This document shows positions 33,541 through 45,479 of a DNA stretch of 64,000 nucleotides, piece by piece; position 1 is the stretch's first letter; every line of letters starts with the position of its first letter. The DNA lies in contig OZ020309.1 of the NCBI GenBank assembly GCA_963971305.1, positions 17,353,001-17,417,000 of the forward strand, written 5' to 3'. Below the pieces are notes generated by a model. It did no database searches and was not told the DNA's origin. It saw nothing but the letters and a program-made list of their open reading frames with translations. The stretch comes from Arcuatula senhousia. Taxonomy: Eukaryota > Mollusca > Bivalvia > Mytilida > Mytilidae. Made by a program: the position numbers and the translations under genes.

Positions 33541-35900
33541 ATATCAAATGCAACCTGGTGCCAGTCAGTGAGATCGTCTAAGTCTAGCTTTATTCAAAAT
33601 ACTCATCCCTTACCTTCCATCATACCACCAGTCGTGTATAGATATAGATGTTCACTTTGAGGTTGTGTTAAGTGTTACTAAAATCGTAATTCAAGCGAAA
33701 GGTTTGGCGCCATTATCTACAAATAGTATTTCAATGACACAGCCCAGTCAGGGCTTTGTGATCTTTAATTTCTCAGGTACGCTCTTAACGCATATGTCTT
33801 TTTTTTACTGTACTTCTTGGATTTAAAAGATTGATTATCCCAGTTTTGTGTTGAACACTTCAAATTACTTGTTTGAATTTAGGAATTTAAAGCCATAGAT
33901 TTCTTTCTACCCCAGACATAGGTTGAACTTGTACTATGCTTTTTATATTCCTACAGTGTTTGCGATTTTCAATCTTTTGGTAGAGCGTCTCTGACGAGTC
34001 TTTAAATGTCTGGAACATTATTGTAATTTTGATTTCGGTGGGATTTTGGTAAATCCTTTATTCAGAAATAGCTTAACAATTTGTTGTATGCTTTTGATGT
34101 TGTAATATGCTTTCACTGTCATCAGAAGGGTTATAAACAATATTAACATTGAAAATATTGATATGATATGTGTTTGAAAATTTATGTTAGAAAGTATTTG
34201 TTTTAACAGATCAGCAACTTAAACTTTCTTAAACGACCAGGTAGATTCTGCTCCAGTTATAAATACTAAAATTTCGGTTCACAGCTAACAAGTCATGAAT
34301 TTGATTATATTAACCCTAGTGTCAGAAAATAGGTTCATGATCATAACCTCTCCACTTTACCCCTATTCAAATTAAGTTCTTAAATTTTGAAAACATATTC
34401 TATTAATTCAAAACATTTGATACGTAATATTGCCTATTGTTATGCGACAAAAACTTATCAACTTAGAGACTTAAAATGTACATTTAGATTTTATACGAAA
34501 AGTAACAGAAACGGTGCATTTACAACTCTGTTTCAATATTACCAACCCTAGTAAGGTGAGTTCAGTGTAAAATAGTTTTGGTAAATATTTGTGTTTAGAT
34601 ACGACAATTTTAATCACAAAAGTAGAAAACCGATACGAAACAGAATCCCAACTTGTTTACTTTTTTCTTCACTGGACAAAACATATCCCATTTAAATGCC
34701 TTACCAAAACCAAATCTACGTGAATCTTGGTAAGTTTTGCTCATCTCTCGTGAACTCCTCCAGGTCAGGCTTACCCGGTGTGATTACATAATTCATGATG
34801 AGGTATGGATCTCAAAGTAGATTATATTATTAAACATTCATTGGTTAAAGTAACCATAGACAGTGAAAATAAATATACATACATATTCGTTGAAAATGTA
34901 AGAACGTTTCGGATCTTCGATATTGTAGAGTAATTAAAATAACAAGTTTTAAGCAACTCAAGGAAACGTCTACATTAGACAGGTACACTAAATGGATATA
35001 AATTATATGTCTGTAAACGAAGAAAAGGTAAATCGGAAACTCAGAATGTCAGCCCATAGGCTTCAAACTAAATTAGAGTTTTGACAAGAAACGTAAGGAC
35101 CAGATATATATTGTCACAATTGTACACATAAAGTGAGGAAGAAATATATTTTCAATATTTCTTGTAAGTTTTTCATTAACAATAGTGTTTTATGTAAAAC
35201 AGCTTATTGTTGTTTTTATATCATATAAAAAGATATAAATTACATTTTTTTCATTATATGTCACTGTTTAATACATTTAAATGTTGTGAAACATTTATTT
35301 GTTGATATTTTTTGTAAATCTATCACTCGTGTTATATTTTTTTGCCATTTATATTTATATTGCTCCATTTGCGCTCCTAATTTGGTAAATAAAAAAGATA
35401 CTGTATTGTATTCATTTATTTGATAAAATTTGTCATACATATTTGATATTACAAATTAAATATTGTAAAATTTGGTGTTGAAAATAAAAATACTTCTCAC
35501 TGTCATTAAGTTGCAGTTACCTATTCCAAAAAGGTAAAGACACAAAATCATCATAAAAACAAATCACACAACATATAAAAACATATATTACAACCAACCC
35601 TCAATTATCGACGAATAAAGGTAATAACAATATTTTAAAACTTTTATAATTAGTCCCAATGTTAAAAATAAAAAGCAAAGCAAGAAAAATAAACCGAAAA
35701 AAAATTGAGATTCGCAATGGTACTGACTTGGTACAACCATACCGCAATCAGTTTAAACCAGAGTGATCTCAAGTGCTCAGTTTGGAAGCTTGAAAAAGAA
35801 AGCAATTAAAAATCAGAAGACACTGAAAACAAATATACACATCAAGTTTGAGCTAAAATTTATTGTAGCAAGTACTTAACTGAATTCACGCAGAGTTAGG
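33541..35900. other. Spacer with satellite-type repeat fragment
   Basis: Bases about 33950-34040 (CAGTGTTTGCGATTTTCAAT, AGAGCGTCTCTGACGAGTCT, GTCTGGAACATTATTGTAAT) match the 48-kb satellite unit with its AGACGAAACGC...GTAGC segment deleted. GTTTTGGTAAATATTTGTGT at about 34577 resembles the foldback near 11.7 kb. No gene is seen. Confidence 0.5.
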
Positions 35901-36410
35901 AAGCAGAGAGGTGTACCAAAGGGAGATTCTAATGTCAAAAATCCGAAAGAACAGGAACAAAATCAGTAAAAAACAAAAAGACACTCACAGGCAAAATTTA
36001 GACATACGTCTGACGTACGTCAATAAAAACGTGCGTCTGACGTACTGCCTAAACGTACGTTAAATATACGTTTCTAACCGCTGTATGGTAAACGTACATC
36101 AAATTATTTTAAAAACATATGTCAGACGTACGATTTTAAACGTGCGGTAAACGTATGTTTACCATACGTCAGACATACAGTTTCCTAAAATGTATGAAGT
36201 TAGTAAGTTATTTATTTAATGTGTTTTATTATAAATTTTTAACGTGCGTCAGAAACGCGGTTAGAAACGCCAATTTAATATGCGTCAGATGACATGCGTT
36301 TAACGTACACCAGACGCACGTTAAACGCAGTCAACATTTTGCCTGGGTAGAGACCATAAAACACATAAAACGACTGAATAGCACACGCAAACTTAAGTCG
36401 TAACGATATT
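35901..36410 (-). repeat. Dispersed repeat, minus orientation, split by an insertion
   Basis: Outer parts 35901-35987 (GAGAGGTGTACCAAAGGGAG, GAACAAAATCAGTAAAAAAC) and 36346-36410 (TAGAGACCATAAAACACATA) together match the reverse complement of the uninterrupted copy at 36880-37015. The 358 bp between them are a separate element. Confidence 0.75.
35988..36345. mobile_element. ACGT-rich TIR element, 358 bp
   Basis: The ends are CAGGCAAAATTTAGAC and the reverse complement of GTCAACATTTTGCCTG. The interior is packed with related words such as GTCTGACGTACGTC, AAACGTACGTTAAA, GTCAGACGTACG and AACGTGCGTCAG in both orientations, which makes it able to fold extensively. It has no ORF. Comparison with the intact repeat at 36.9 kb shows it was inserted. 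No clear target duplication was found. Confidence 0.7.
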
Positions 36411-36659
36411 CAACTCCTGTTATCCAGAAGAGTAATCGGTTCATGTTTGTTCTAACGGACTTGTAACGTTGCTTATGGTAAATTCACCGTGACATATCTG
36501 CTTAGGAAAGACAAAAACACAACCCCATGACAAAACAACATCTCTACTCATATGGAAGACAGAAATCCCATATCAGTTTTAATATAGTTATTCATCCTGG
36601 ATTAAAAGCAAACCTACTTCGTAACCCTTCTCCAGTTTACAGTTTGTATATGATTACTT

Positions 36660-36755
36660 TGCAGTGGCCCCACTGAGTCTACTCTTATCGAATTCTATAA
36701 AGAGGTCTTTGATATGCAAAAATTATCGCTCTCCCTATACATGGGACAATCTATT
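36660..36755 (-). repeat. SINE-like fragment, minus orientation
   Basis: The reverse complement reads TATAGGGAGAGCGAT, CAAAGACCTCTTTATAGAAT, TCGATAAGAGTAGACTCAGT and GGGGCC, matching the 3' block of the SINE-like element at 10.0 kb. Confidence 0.6.
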
Positions 36756-36879
36756 TTTGTTCAGCATCGTAACTTGAGACCATCTTCACAAATGGTGCAA
36801 AGAGAAAAGTCTCAAAATCGGTCCTGGAAATTTTAAACCCTGAAGAGGATCGAACCATAAACTTTGGTGTTAGAAGCCT

Positions 36880-37015
36880 GTAATGTTTATTTCTGTGTGT
36901 GCTATTTAGTCGTTTTGTGTGTTTTATGGTCTCTATGTCTTTGCGTTTTTTACTGATTTTGTCTCTGCTGTTTCAGATTTTTGACATTTTTATCCCCCTT
37001 TGGTACTCTCCGCAT
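36880..37015 (+). repeat. Dispersed repeat, intact copy (empty-site reference)
   Basis: Carries TTTTATGGTCTCTATGTCTT, TTTTTTACTGATTTTGTCTC and CCCCTTTGGTACTCTC. It is the uninterrupted counterpart of 35901-36410 in opposite orientation. The ORF across it is a by-product. Confidence 0.75.
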
Positions 37016-37523
37016 GCTGTTGTCCATATAATTGATAACGATGACGTCATTGAGAAATTACATTCCACAATTTATGTTATGGTCACTGAATTTTTATTTC
37101 ATACTGTACTCTCAAAAATTAAAACATGCTATTGAGAAAGATGTTTCTGAGAACAATTTGGGGACTTTTTGTGTTATTGATTTTTATAATACAGTGTAGA
37201 GATGAGCCGAAATGACGTTAACAGTTTAATAATTTCTATAATCGTTACGTTTATAAAATTTAAGCGTGTTCGGAAATATTTATTTTGAAACATGTCTTTT
37301 GTATAATTCTACAAATATGGAGACACAGAAAACTTACAATTATAAGTTTGATTACTAAAACGTCTACTGTGCCAAGTACAGCATTTAGTAATCAACAAGA
37401 AGTAGAATATTTCAAGGATTGCTTAATGACCTTAAAGTAAGTATTTTGTTATAACAAACCGGATCTGCTTACAGTTTCTGAGTTCATCCTTATTCGTGTC
37501 AAGATTGCACTGTTGTTTGAAGT

Positions 37524-37584
37524 CTACATGCAGTTGTTAATGTTTTTATTCAAATTGAAAAACAACATTAACAACTGCATGTAG
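37524..37584. other. 61-bp hairpin with a perfect 19-bp stem
   Basis: CTACATGCAGTTGTTAATG at 37524 and its exact reverse complement at 37566-37584 enclose a short loop that extends the stem with T5/A5. A small inverted-repeat element or a microRNA-like precursor are both possible. I do not recognise the arm sequence as a known microRNA. Confidence 0.6.
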
Positions 37585-38367
37585 TTAACAATGTAAATTA
37601 CTTATAAAGAAATGACTTAAAGGATACATTCATCATACAATTGATAACTGCTTAAACCTTAAACATTAATAACAATTGATTTCATCATTCCCATCCTAAC
37701 CAATATTGCCAAGACAAAGTCAGTAAAATGGCCCATTAAGATTCCATCCCAGACGAAGTTCGGATAACAAACCTCGCTGGTAGTATCCCGAAGCTTAGTC
37801 TACTACACCAACGGCCCCCAATGATTTTTTTTAGATCTCCACTTTTTAGCTATCGCTATCTTGGTGCTGCAATGATTGAAACTATTAATCATCGACGTAA
37901 AAAAAATAAAAGAAATTATCCGGATATATTTTTTTAAGATCTATTGGTATATTGTTCAATTTATTTGAATAGCATTTATTTTCAATACTAAATTAGGCAA
38001 TAAAATCTACTGAAATATTTATAAAATGAAAAGCTTTTAATGATTATTGTTTGTTTCACACATTGCATACATTTGTATTTATAATAACCTTATAAAATTT
38101 GAGAGTCTATTGTTTCTTGCACTTAGTTATCGAAATTAATGTTTTTATACTCTATTATCTTAATGATTTGTAATTATTTTGCAAAAAAAGAAATGGTACT
38201 TTTATAACTTAATCTATAATTGTTTAAACCCATAAAACTCCTAATTATAATGCTCTAAAATAAAACAAAAAATAGTCGGCCAAATAATAAGTTTATTAAT
38301 TTGCACTTGGTTAGATTGCTACTTGCTCATTTTCAAAACTAGGGTTTTTTTGGAATTATTCACAAAT
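37585..38367. other. Spacer upstream of FA-PAN gene 2
   Basis: AT-rich; no gene seen and no promoter motif I could defend. Confidence 0.4.
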
Positions 38368-41300
38368 ATGGGCATATTCCTCTTATTAATAATTGGATGT
38401 TTTTTATATCCTGTCAGAGAAATTACAGGTAGGAAACTATTAAGTTAAATTGTATACGTTCTTGAAAATAAACCAGCTCAATCTTGAAAAAAAGATAATT
38501 TTTCTTATTTGATTTTCAAGAATTATTCATGATGCTCACTTAAGATTATTAATATTTTGACTCGGGTATTTGATGTCTGACCTACTGGCCTGAAATTAAA
38601 AGCTAAAATGTTTAACGTACTTCAAAATTTTCAAGGTTTATCTATCAATTATTTTAAGGTAAGCGGATAATCTATAATAAGGCCAAACCTTAGTTTTGAA
38701 AATATAGTAAATATTTTTGTCAAATTGTTCATAATAATTTTCAACGTAAATTCTAAAGGTAGTGTTCTTAAACACAATTTTCTCTCAGGTAGTAAAAAAT
38801 ATATCTTAAGTCTTTAAAAGCGAAAATGCCAAATAGTAAAGTTTTCTTTGTGAAAAAAAAATCATAATTAATTCATTGGTGAATTGACAAGCTTCTTTTC
38901 TATTTTATGTGTTTACAACCTTTTTGTGTTTTGTGTTACTACCGGACCCTAAGATTGCAATTGAAAAGGGAGGTTTGGCGCGCCATAAAACCTTGTTATA
39001 CCCATCAATTCTTTTGAAATGCCTGAACAAATTGAATATCATATTATTTTTTCTGGATGTCTTCCCTGTTTTGTCTTTTCTCTTGGGCCATGAGAATTAT
39101 CTTCCAAGTTCGGTAATTTTGTATATACCTTTACTTCACATGTTACGTAAAAACCTTTAAAAACAACGTTAACCAAAGTATGAATTCAATAAATCAATGG
39201 CTGCAAAATAGCTTTAAAATGATATGCATATTAAATAGAAAAGTATAGAAACTATTCTAACTTCAAATAATCAAAGTTAGTTTTCATACTTTTTATAATT
39301 ATAATAGCAAATTAAAAAAAATAGATTTGTGTGTGTTTTTTTTTACTTTATTTAAATAACAATTAATTAAAGACGAGGAAAACACAGTAATATTGACAAT
39401 GAGTTGACAAGAATCTAAAGATAAGAAAAGTTTTAATCTTACTAAAACGAGAAAACCACCAAGGTTAAACTGTTGTTATTTGCGATTAGCAATTCTTGTA
39501 AAATGATGAAAGGTAAGAGTTAATAATAAAGGTAATAATTGCAATGGTCCTGACTTGATAAAGGTATTTGAATAAGATAATGTGATGGGTTAAACCAGCT
39601 TTATGGCGCGCCAAACATCTCCTTGCATTGCAATCTTAGGGTCCGGTAGTTACATTAAACGCAAGTCGAATGTGAAGACATAAAAGGGTCAATAAGATTA
39701 CTATGTCAGTACAACAATCTGCAAAACACAAATCAAAACAATCACTTACCTTTACGTTCAACATAATTTTGAATGTTGTCTCTAGTGGCTGACAACGAAA
39801 GAATAATTTTTAGGGGAATAAATTATTTCGTTACATCCTATCTAACATATCTATAATCGTATTAACCTTTTTCAAGGTCGACCAAAAGCCATATTTTCCT
39901 CCCATGCCTCACAATTGTGTCTTGGTTTATGTTCAAATGACAAAAAGATAATGATGAAATAAAAAAAGTGCGTTATAAAAGCTTCGGAGTACCTGAGTTC
40001 TCTCTCGTTGAGACTCGAGTTTGCATTTTAATTGATATTCTGTAGATTTGTGTCTCCGTGTTTTACATGTTGTCTGTTTTTGTTCGGTTCTCGTTGGTTT
40101 TTACAGGTTTTGTCTCTGTTCTTTCGGACTTTTAACATTTGGATGCTCAATGGTACCTCTTCTTCTTTTTTAAACTCTTGCTTCTTTTACACCATATACA
40201 GGTAGTACACACTTGTTTGATATTGGTCTTTTATTTTCTATTGTGATTGGATCTTATCAATTGGTAAGTGTCAAATTTTCTTCTTTCTGTTATTTGAAAA
40301 AAACACATTCAGTAATTTTCTATTTTGTCATAATAAACATTACTTGAAACATCTATGTCTGATTACGAAGTTCTTAAATTTAAACACTCTTAATTAAAAT
40401 GTCGTTTAAAAGGGTCATTTTTTCCTGTCTATTCGTTCCATTAAAGATAACAATAAAACTACCGAACTGGGATGATCAATCTCATATATCCAAAAAGAAA
40501 AGAAAAAGGACATACCAGAGATTTTAAAATTGCAGAGTTCATGATTTGGTACAGTCATTTCCAAAAAAATGTGATTTGAAGCAGGTGCCAAACCAACCCC
40601 TTCAATTAGGATCTAAGGGTCTGGTTACACAAAACATAACATAATTGTGAGACACACAAAACAAATATTCAAAATTAACAGCTAAAGCAATACTGCATGT
40701 TTTGTTTCTGTTTAGGGCAAACTTTCGTGGATGAAATACACATCAAAACATTGGGATACGGTTTCGAAATTCTACGTGATCCATCTATTATACAAGCATC
40801 TATATCATTGATACCATATGGAATAGATCCAACAATAACGAAATCACTGGTATTTGAAGTAAAGACATCATGCTCTAATGCGTTTGTATATTTATCTGCA
40901 TCTGAGGATCTTAATATGAATGCATCATTGTATGAATTGGTATTCGATGGAAGTTTGGGTAAAATAATTTTCCTGCGACGAAGAGTGGAAGTACTGGCTG
41001 ATGTTGTTACGAAATGGTTGCCGACAAAGCATATATTTAAATGTGACCAATTTTCTCCGTTTTGGATAAGCTGGGAAAGCAACATTATATTAATTGGTAT
41101 GGGAAATAGGGTTAACGAGGATACTTTGTGTTCGTTTGTGGAAACAGATCCTTTTACAATTCATGGGATTGGCGTTAGAAGTTATGTAGACAATGATGCA
41201 CATTGGATTATTGGAAAAGAAGGTAAATTAGTCAAAACTCTTACTGTATCCTGAGTGTTACTTTGTAATTTTTTAGAGAAAAAACACCACATTGTTTAAT

Positions 41301-43195
41301 CCTATCAATTTGCAGAATGTGAAGAATATTGAATGCTCAAGACTGGCGTCTTCAAATTACATACAAAAAGGTAGCATTTCCAATGAATATTGAATTTACC
41401 GATAAAGCAGCTTTGCTTGAAAATACTTTTGGAGTGATTTCACCTACAGATTTACATTGACAAAACAGGATGTTGCATAGTTTATAATATAAAATAAATT
41501 CATCCTAACAGCAAGATAAATTATGTACAGAATGTGATATTTTCTAGTTTGATATGTAAAATATTGGATATACATATGGCATACATTGTTTTTATTTTCA
41601 TTTTTATCACAATATTTTCCTTAAATTCGTTTTTATTGAATTACATGTAATATGTCTACAGTTAAAAAGAAATAATAACGGTTGTTTTTCGAATCTGTGT
41701 AATACAAATGAACACAGGGTTAAGAAATAACAAAGTCTAATTTATTTATTACCTAAAGTAGAAGAGGTTTTCAGACCACATTTTTGGCAAAAAATTACAG
41801 GGTCTTTTTCATTTGAATTATATTGTTTCATTTGCAGTCTTCTCTTAATTTATCTTTTTCAGCAAAAGCACCTAAAAGCCCCGTCCCCTTTTTACATGAC
41901 TCTTTATTGAGTGACACTTTCAATGAAAATAAACTCAAATATGAAATTTTTTCATATGACTTGTAAATGTCTACCAATACCAATTTGCACGAATTTTGAA
42001 AGATTTTTTATGGTTCTTACGACAAATGATAAATGATGCCCACAATCAAGATAAACTAATGATAACCTTGTGTACTAACGAGTAATCATAATTATGCTTG
42101 TGTGAAAAAATAAATTTTTTAACAACAACAGAACATACGTTTTTAAAACATAAAATTTTGTTGACAAAATAACAAATTAACATTGAAGGATAAACGATCA
42201 ATGTAGGAAATAATAAATCAGTCAGTTAATGTTCTGCTAGGATAATCCAACACATAACAGCTTTTTTCGAATTCTAAATCATATGTCCTCTAAATACAAT
42301 TTGTTTGTGTGAGCAACATGTTATAAACTGCCATGCTTAATAAATTAATTTCCCGCCATGAACCAGCACGATCTGTAGACACGTATCTTAACTTTACGAA
42401 CGAAGGCAATATCTAAAATGTAGGTATGATCTGACTTTAAAGTTGGCCTCGTGTAAAAAAAGGATTAAAGGATGGTCACTGTTAATGTTTCAGGATTTCA
42501 GTCTGATTTCGGAACTCCTCTAGACTTTTCCTTTAAATATTGAAGAATTTTTTGCGCACTGACCCCTACTTTTTATGATATTTCTGATTATATAGACCTT
42601 AATAACCAACTGCATAAAATTTCTTGAACTTCTTGATAAAACTTCATGGTTTTTAAGGCCAAAAACGTCACAATGTTAAAGTTATGTAAAATCTAGAGGA
42701 TTCTGATTTCCCGCCAAACTTTTAATGTCATTTATCTCGAAAACAAGCACACGGACCTATCATTTTCTTTTTGCTATTTGATTAAGTAAACAATAATCTA
42801 TCATTTCCACCACATATCATAAAATCTTTGATATAAAAAAGTTCAGGAGTGACCATCCTTAAATTCAATCAAATAAATCAGATCATCAATTTAATATTGA
42901 TTATTTACTTGAATTAATATTTCTAACAAAATCTTCTTTTTCAGCTAAAGGCTTCTTTTGTGTTATGCCTGGTGTGTTATATCGTTCCTTAAAGTATAGC
43001 ACAATGGTCACACGGAAGTCCGCATGCGCACTGTTTTGTTCTAGATCAAGGTATTGTATGGGTTTCAATTACCAGACGAAAAATAGCACATGCCAACAAA
43101 TTAATGTGGGAGATTCAAATGTCGAATACATAAGTACTCAAGATTGGATTTTTTCGTATAAATGCTGGAAGAGAACCTGTTTAGCTTGTTTGTGA
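38368..43195 (+). CDS. FA-PAN gene 2: secreted Methyltransf_FA + PAN-like protein
   Basis: Predicted exons: 38368-38428, 40716-41222 and 42945-43195, all phase 1 with GT-AG junctions (ACAG/GTAGG, TTTAG/GG, GAAG/GTAAA, TTCAG/CT). Total 819 bases, 272 residues. Exon 1 gives a short signal peptide (MGIFLLLIIGCFLYPV). The FA exon (169 codons) has VDEIHIKTLGYG, YELVFDGSLGK, HIFKCDQF, FWISWESNIILIGMGN and GIGVRSY. The terminal exon has CALFCSRSRYCMGFNY and KCWKRTCLACL with eight Cys; it lacks the extra Cys pair of gene 1. The first intron holds dispersed repeats in both orientations; the second holds a TIR element. It appears closer in sequence to gene 3 than to gene 1. Function is unknown. Confidence 0.87.
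38925..39130 (+). repeat. Dispersed repeat in gene 2 intron, plus orientation
   Basis: ACCGGACCCTAAGATTGCAA, GGAGGTTTGGCGCGCCATAA and TCCAAGTTCGGTAATTTTG follow the order at 45620-45830. This copy and the one at 39.6 kb share GGCGCGCC where 45.6 kb has GGCGCC. Confidence 0.7.
39530..39680 (-). repeat. Dispersed repeat in gene 2 intron, minus orientation
   Basis: GGGTTAAACCAGCTTTATGG, CGCGCCAAACATCTCC and AATCTTAGGGTCCGGTAGTT are the reverse complement of 38940-39010, forming an inverted pair about 0.5 kb apart. Confidence 0.7.
39978..40175 (+). repeat. Dispersed retroelement-tail repeat in gene 2 intron
   Basis: CTTCGGAGTACCTGAGTTCT, TTTTACATGTTGTCTGTTTT and CTTTCGGACTTTTAACATTT match the module seen at 16665-16880. 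Confidence 0.7.
40437..40660 (-). repeat. Dispersed repeat just upstream of the gene 2 FA exon
   Basis: AACTACCGAACTGGGATGAT, CAATCTCATATATCC and AACATAATTGTGAGACACAC are the reverse complement of parts of 45580-45830. It ends about 55 bp before the FA exon acceptor. Confidence 0.65.
42465..42863. mobile_element. TIR element in gene 2 FA-PAN intron, about 0.4 kb
   Basis: TTAAAGGATGGTCACT at the left matches the reverse complement of AGTGACCATCCTTAAA at the right in 15 of 16 positions. The interior shares ordered blocks with 17.7-17.9 kb and, in reverse, with about 49.05-49.1 kb (AACATTGTCACGTTTTGG). It has no ORF. Confidence 0.6.
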
Positions 43196-43705
43196 TTTAA
43201 AGTGTATTTCTTATGTTCCATTTGATATTATTTAAACCGTACTTAGAATTTTCTATTTCAACGTTTTCGTTTTACAAACACATCTATTGTAAAATAATTC
43301 ATTATCGAAGTTTTGGTGGATTCATTTTATAGATTTGAATTATAAAAATGAAGAAAGTAAACAATTATTTGTCTACGAACATTATTTCGAATTCTACGCC
43401 ATGTTCAATCAGAGCTGATGCAATTCAAACATGACAACGCGGGCCCTTCTAGATGTAAATAAAATGACACAATTAACGTGAGTCAAATTTACAACAACAA
43501 AAACCTTTTTTACCATTTACACTTATTGAAGTATATTTACTTGTGGTCGAATGGAACATTGATATTTGCCTTATGTTTTTCCGACTTTCTTGAATACTCG
43601 TTTAAGCCGTGTCAAGTTGAAAGTTAATGTCACTACAAGGACCTACAAGTACATTTGAAGGATCCGGAGTTTCAGTTGAATTTACAAATGAATATCACCA
43701 ACTAA
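43196..43705. other. Spacer downstream of gene 2, nothing recognised
   Basis: AT-rich; no ORF or repeat that I can support. Confidence 0.4.
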
Positions 43706-44035
43706 AAGAAGCAGAGGTACCAATGAGGTATCAGAATATCAAAAGTCCGAAAGGGCAGAGACAAAACCAGTAAACACCAACAGGAACGGGACAAAAATAG
43801 ACATCATGTAAAACATGGAAAAAAGAAGTTCCTGCTCTCTAAGGGTCCGCTTACTCTTCCGGAGTACATGGGATCACTCATGTTACGACTTGAGTTCACG
43901 TTGTTGTTTTGTTTTCCGTTCGGTTGATTTTGTGCTTTGTGTTTATTCGTGCTGTTTTTGTTCGTGTTTACCGGTTTGCCCTTTCGGACTTTTGACACTC
44001 GAATGCCCAATTGGTGCCTCTTTGCCTCTTTGAAC
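43706..44035. repeat. Head-to-head inverted pair of retroelement-tail repeats
   Basis: Bases 43706-43810 are a minus copy (CAGAGGTACCAATGAGGTAT, AAAAGTCCGAAAGGGCAGAG). Bases 43845-44035 are a plus copy (CTTCCGGAGTACATGGGATC, CGGTTGATTTTGTGCTTTGT, GCCCTTTCGGACTTTTGACA). Both are subfamilies of the module at 9150-9341. Confidence 0.7.
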
Positions 44036-45012
44036 TGAAAGTGTTTTTGGATATCTTAATTGGTTTTGTTCTAAAAAGTTATAATCGAATTCCAAATCAG
44101 TGTTCATTTGACTTTAAAACTGTAAGAATATACTATTATTTCCTGTAGATAGCACGTGACAGACATGGAATGATCAGAATAATGTGTTAATATTACTTGC
44201 AAATATTATTTACTTCCCTTCTACCTTTAAAATCGGGTTTCCACCATAGGGGGGGTGGGGGGTAGGTCGCTCTCATATATTTAAGTTGGGTTATTTGGTA
44301 GAGTCTTTAAACAATATAAAATGTCTTATCAACTTTTATTTTCTGCCACGTTTTGCCACGTTTTTCACAACACCAAAACAAAAGAGAGTAAATACAAAAC
44401 GATTCCGAACATATACAAATTTACAATGCACAAGGAACGATATCTCTTTAACATCTCGCTGACCAAACCAATCTACCATGTATCAATTGCTTTCGTGAAA
44501 TTGTATCATTTTCTTTAAAGTTTTGTTTTATTATATATTTGTTGAGTATTCAAACATAAACCGTTTCTTTTGTCCATGAATTTTTGTTCAAATTACGGAC
44601 TCGTATTAACCGTAATTAGGTCCACCTTTATAAAATAATTGAGTCAATAACTTATCACCTTGTTTAAGATATGATAAAGAAGTCGTGATATATATTCAGT
44701 CCGAAAATCGGTGGTATTTAAACAATAAAATGGGAGCTCTTCATCAGAAAAGGTAGGAAAGTCAATTCGAATGTTTATTCTGGTTGTCAAGTGAATCAAA
44801 AGTTCTTTTTAGCCAAAAAGTTCATTCCATTTTAAGTAATGTTGTTTAGATAAACTATTTTGAATTAAAAAGAGATTATACAAGTAACAAATTACATTTA
44901 TAATGCATTTTATTTTGTAGATATTTATAAAATGCATACGGTGCAAATGAAATGGTTCGCACAATGTTAACTTTTATAAAAAAAGTCTGAAAAAAATACA
45001 CAATTATTTTAA
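44036..45012. other. Spacer, nothing recognised
   Basis: Contains a G-rich run at about 44250-44265. No gene is supported. Confidence 0.4.
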
Positions 45013-45479
45013 ATGTATATCTTTCGATCTGCAAATTTTAAAAAGTTATTTAATCTTACATTCAGATATATTGATGATGTCCTTTCTGTCAATAACACTT
45101 CATTTGGTAGATGGATTCCTTCAATATATCCTCCAGAATTGAGATTAAAGAGACCACCGAATCAAATTGTATCACGTCTTTCTTGGATTTGCACCTCGAA
45201 TATGACCCAGGTGGTCATCTTAGTACAAAAAATTACGATAAACGAGACGATTTTTATTTTCAAATTATTAATTTTCCTAATCTACAGAGCAATATACCTA
45301 CTTCCCCTGCATACGGTGTTTATATTTCACAACTTATTCGATATGCCAGAGCTTGCACAAATTTCACAGATTTTTTTATCAGACACCGATTTCTTCGTGA
45401 CCGACTTTTGGAGCAGGGCTATAAGAAAATACGTCTCATACGATCCCTAAAAAACTCTTTCTCCGTTATCAGCCACTAG
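45013..45479 (+). pseudogene. Reverse-transcriptase C-terminal fragment with YIDD box, frameshifted
   Basis: The first frame carries FNLTFRYIDDVLSVNN, a polymerase catalytic-box sequence of the YxDD type. After a shift near 45130-45140 the second frame carries FLDLHLEYDPGG, NYDKRDDFYFQIINFPN, PAYGVYISQLIRYARAC and LLEQGYKK, ending at a stop at 45479. I recall this C-terminal signature from retroelement reverse transcriptases of many invertebrates but cannot assign the class (Penelope-like, DIRS-like or another). The N-terminal part is absent. Confidence 0.75.

Noticed and set aside
35980..36350. CRISPR-like or regulatory array because of regularly repeated ACGT words
   Set aside because: The words are not evenly spaced direct repeats with unique spacers, and the region has TIRs and an empty site, so it is a mobile element in a eukaryotic genome.
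40202..40225. Possible mini-exon in gene 2 intron equivalent to 23184-23225 in gene 1
   Set aside because: The acceptor is acceptable but the only frame-compatible donor is GTCTTT, and the peptide does not resemble the gene 1 segment.
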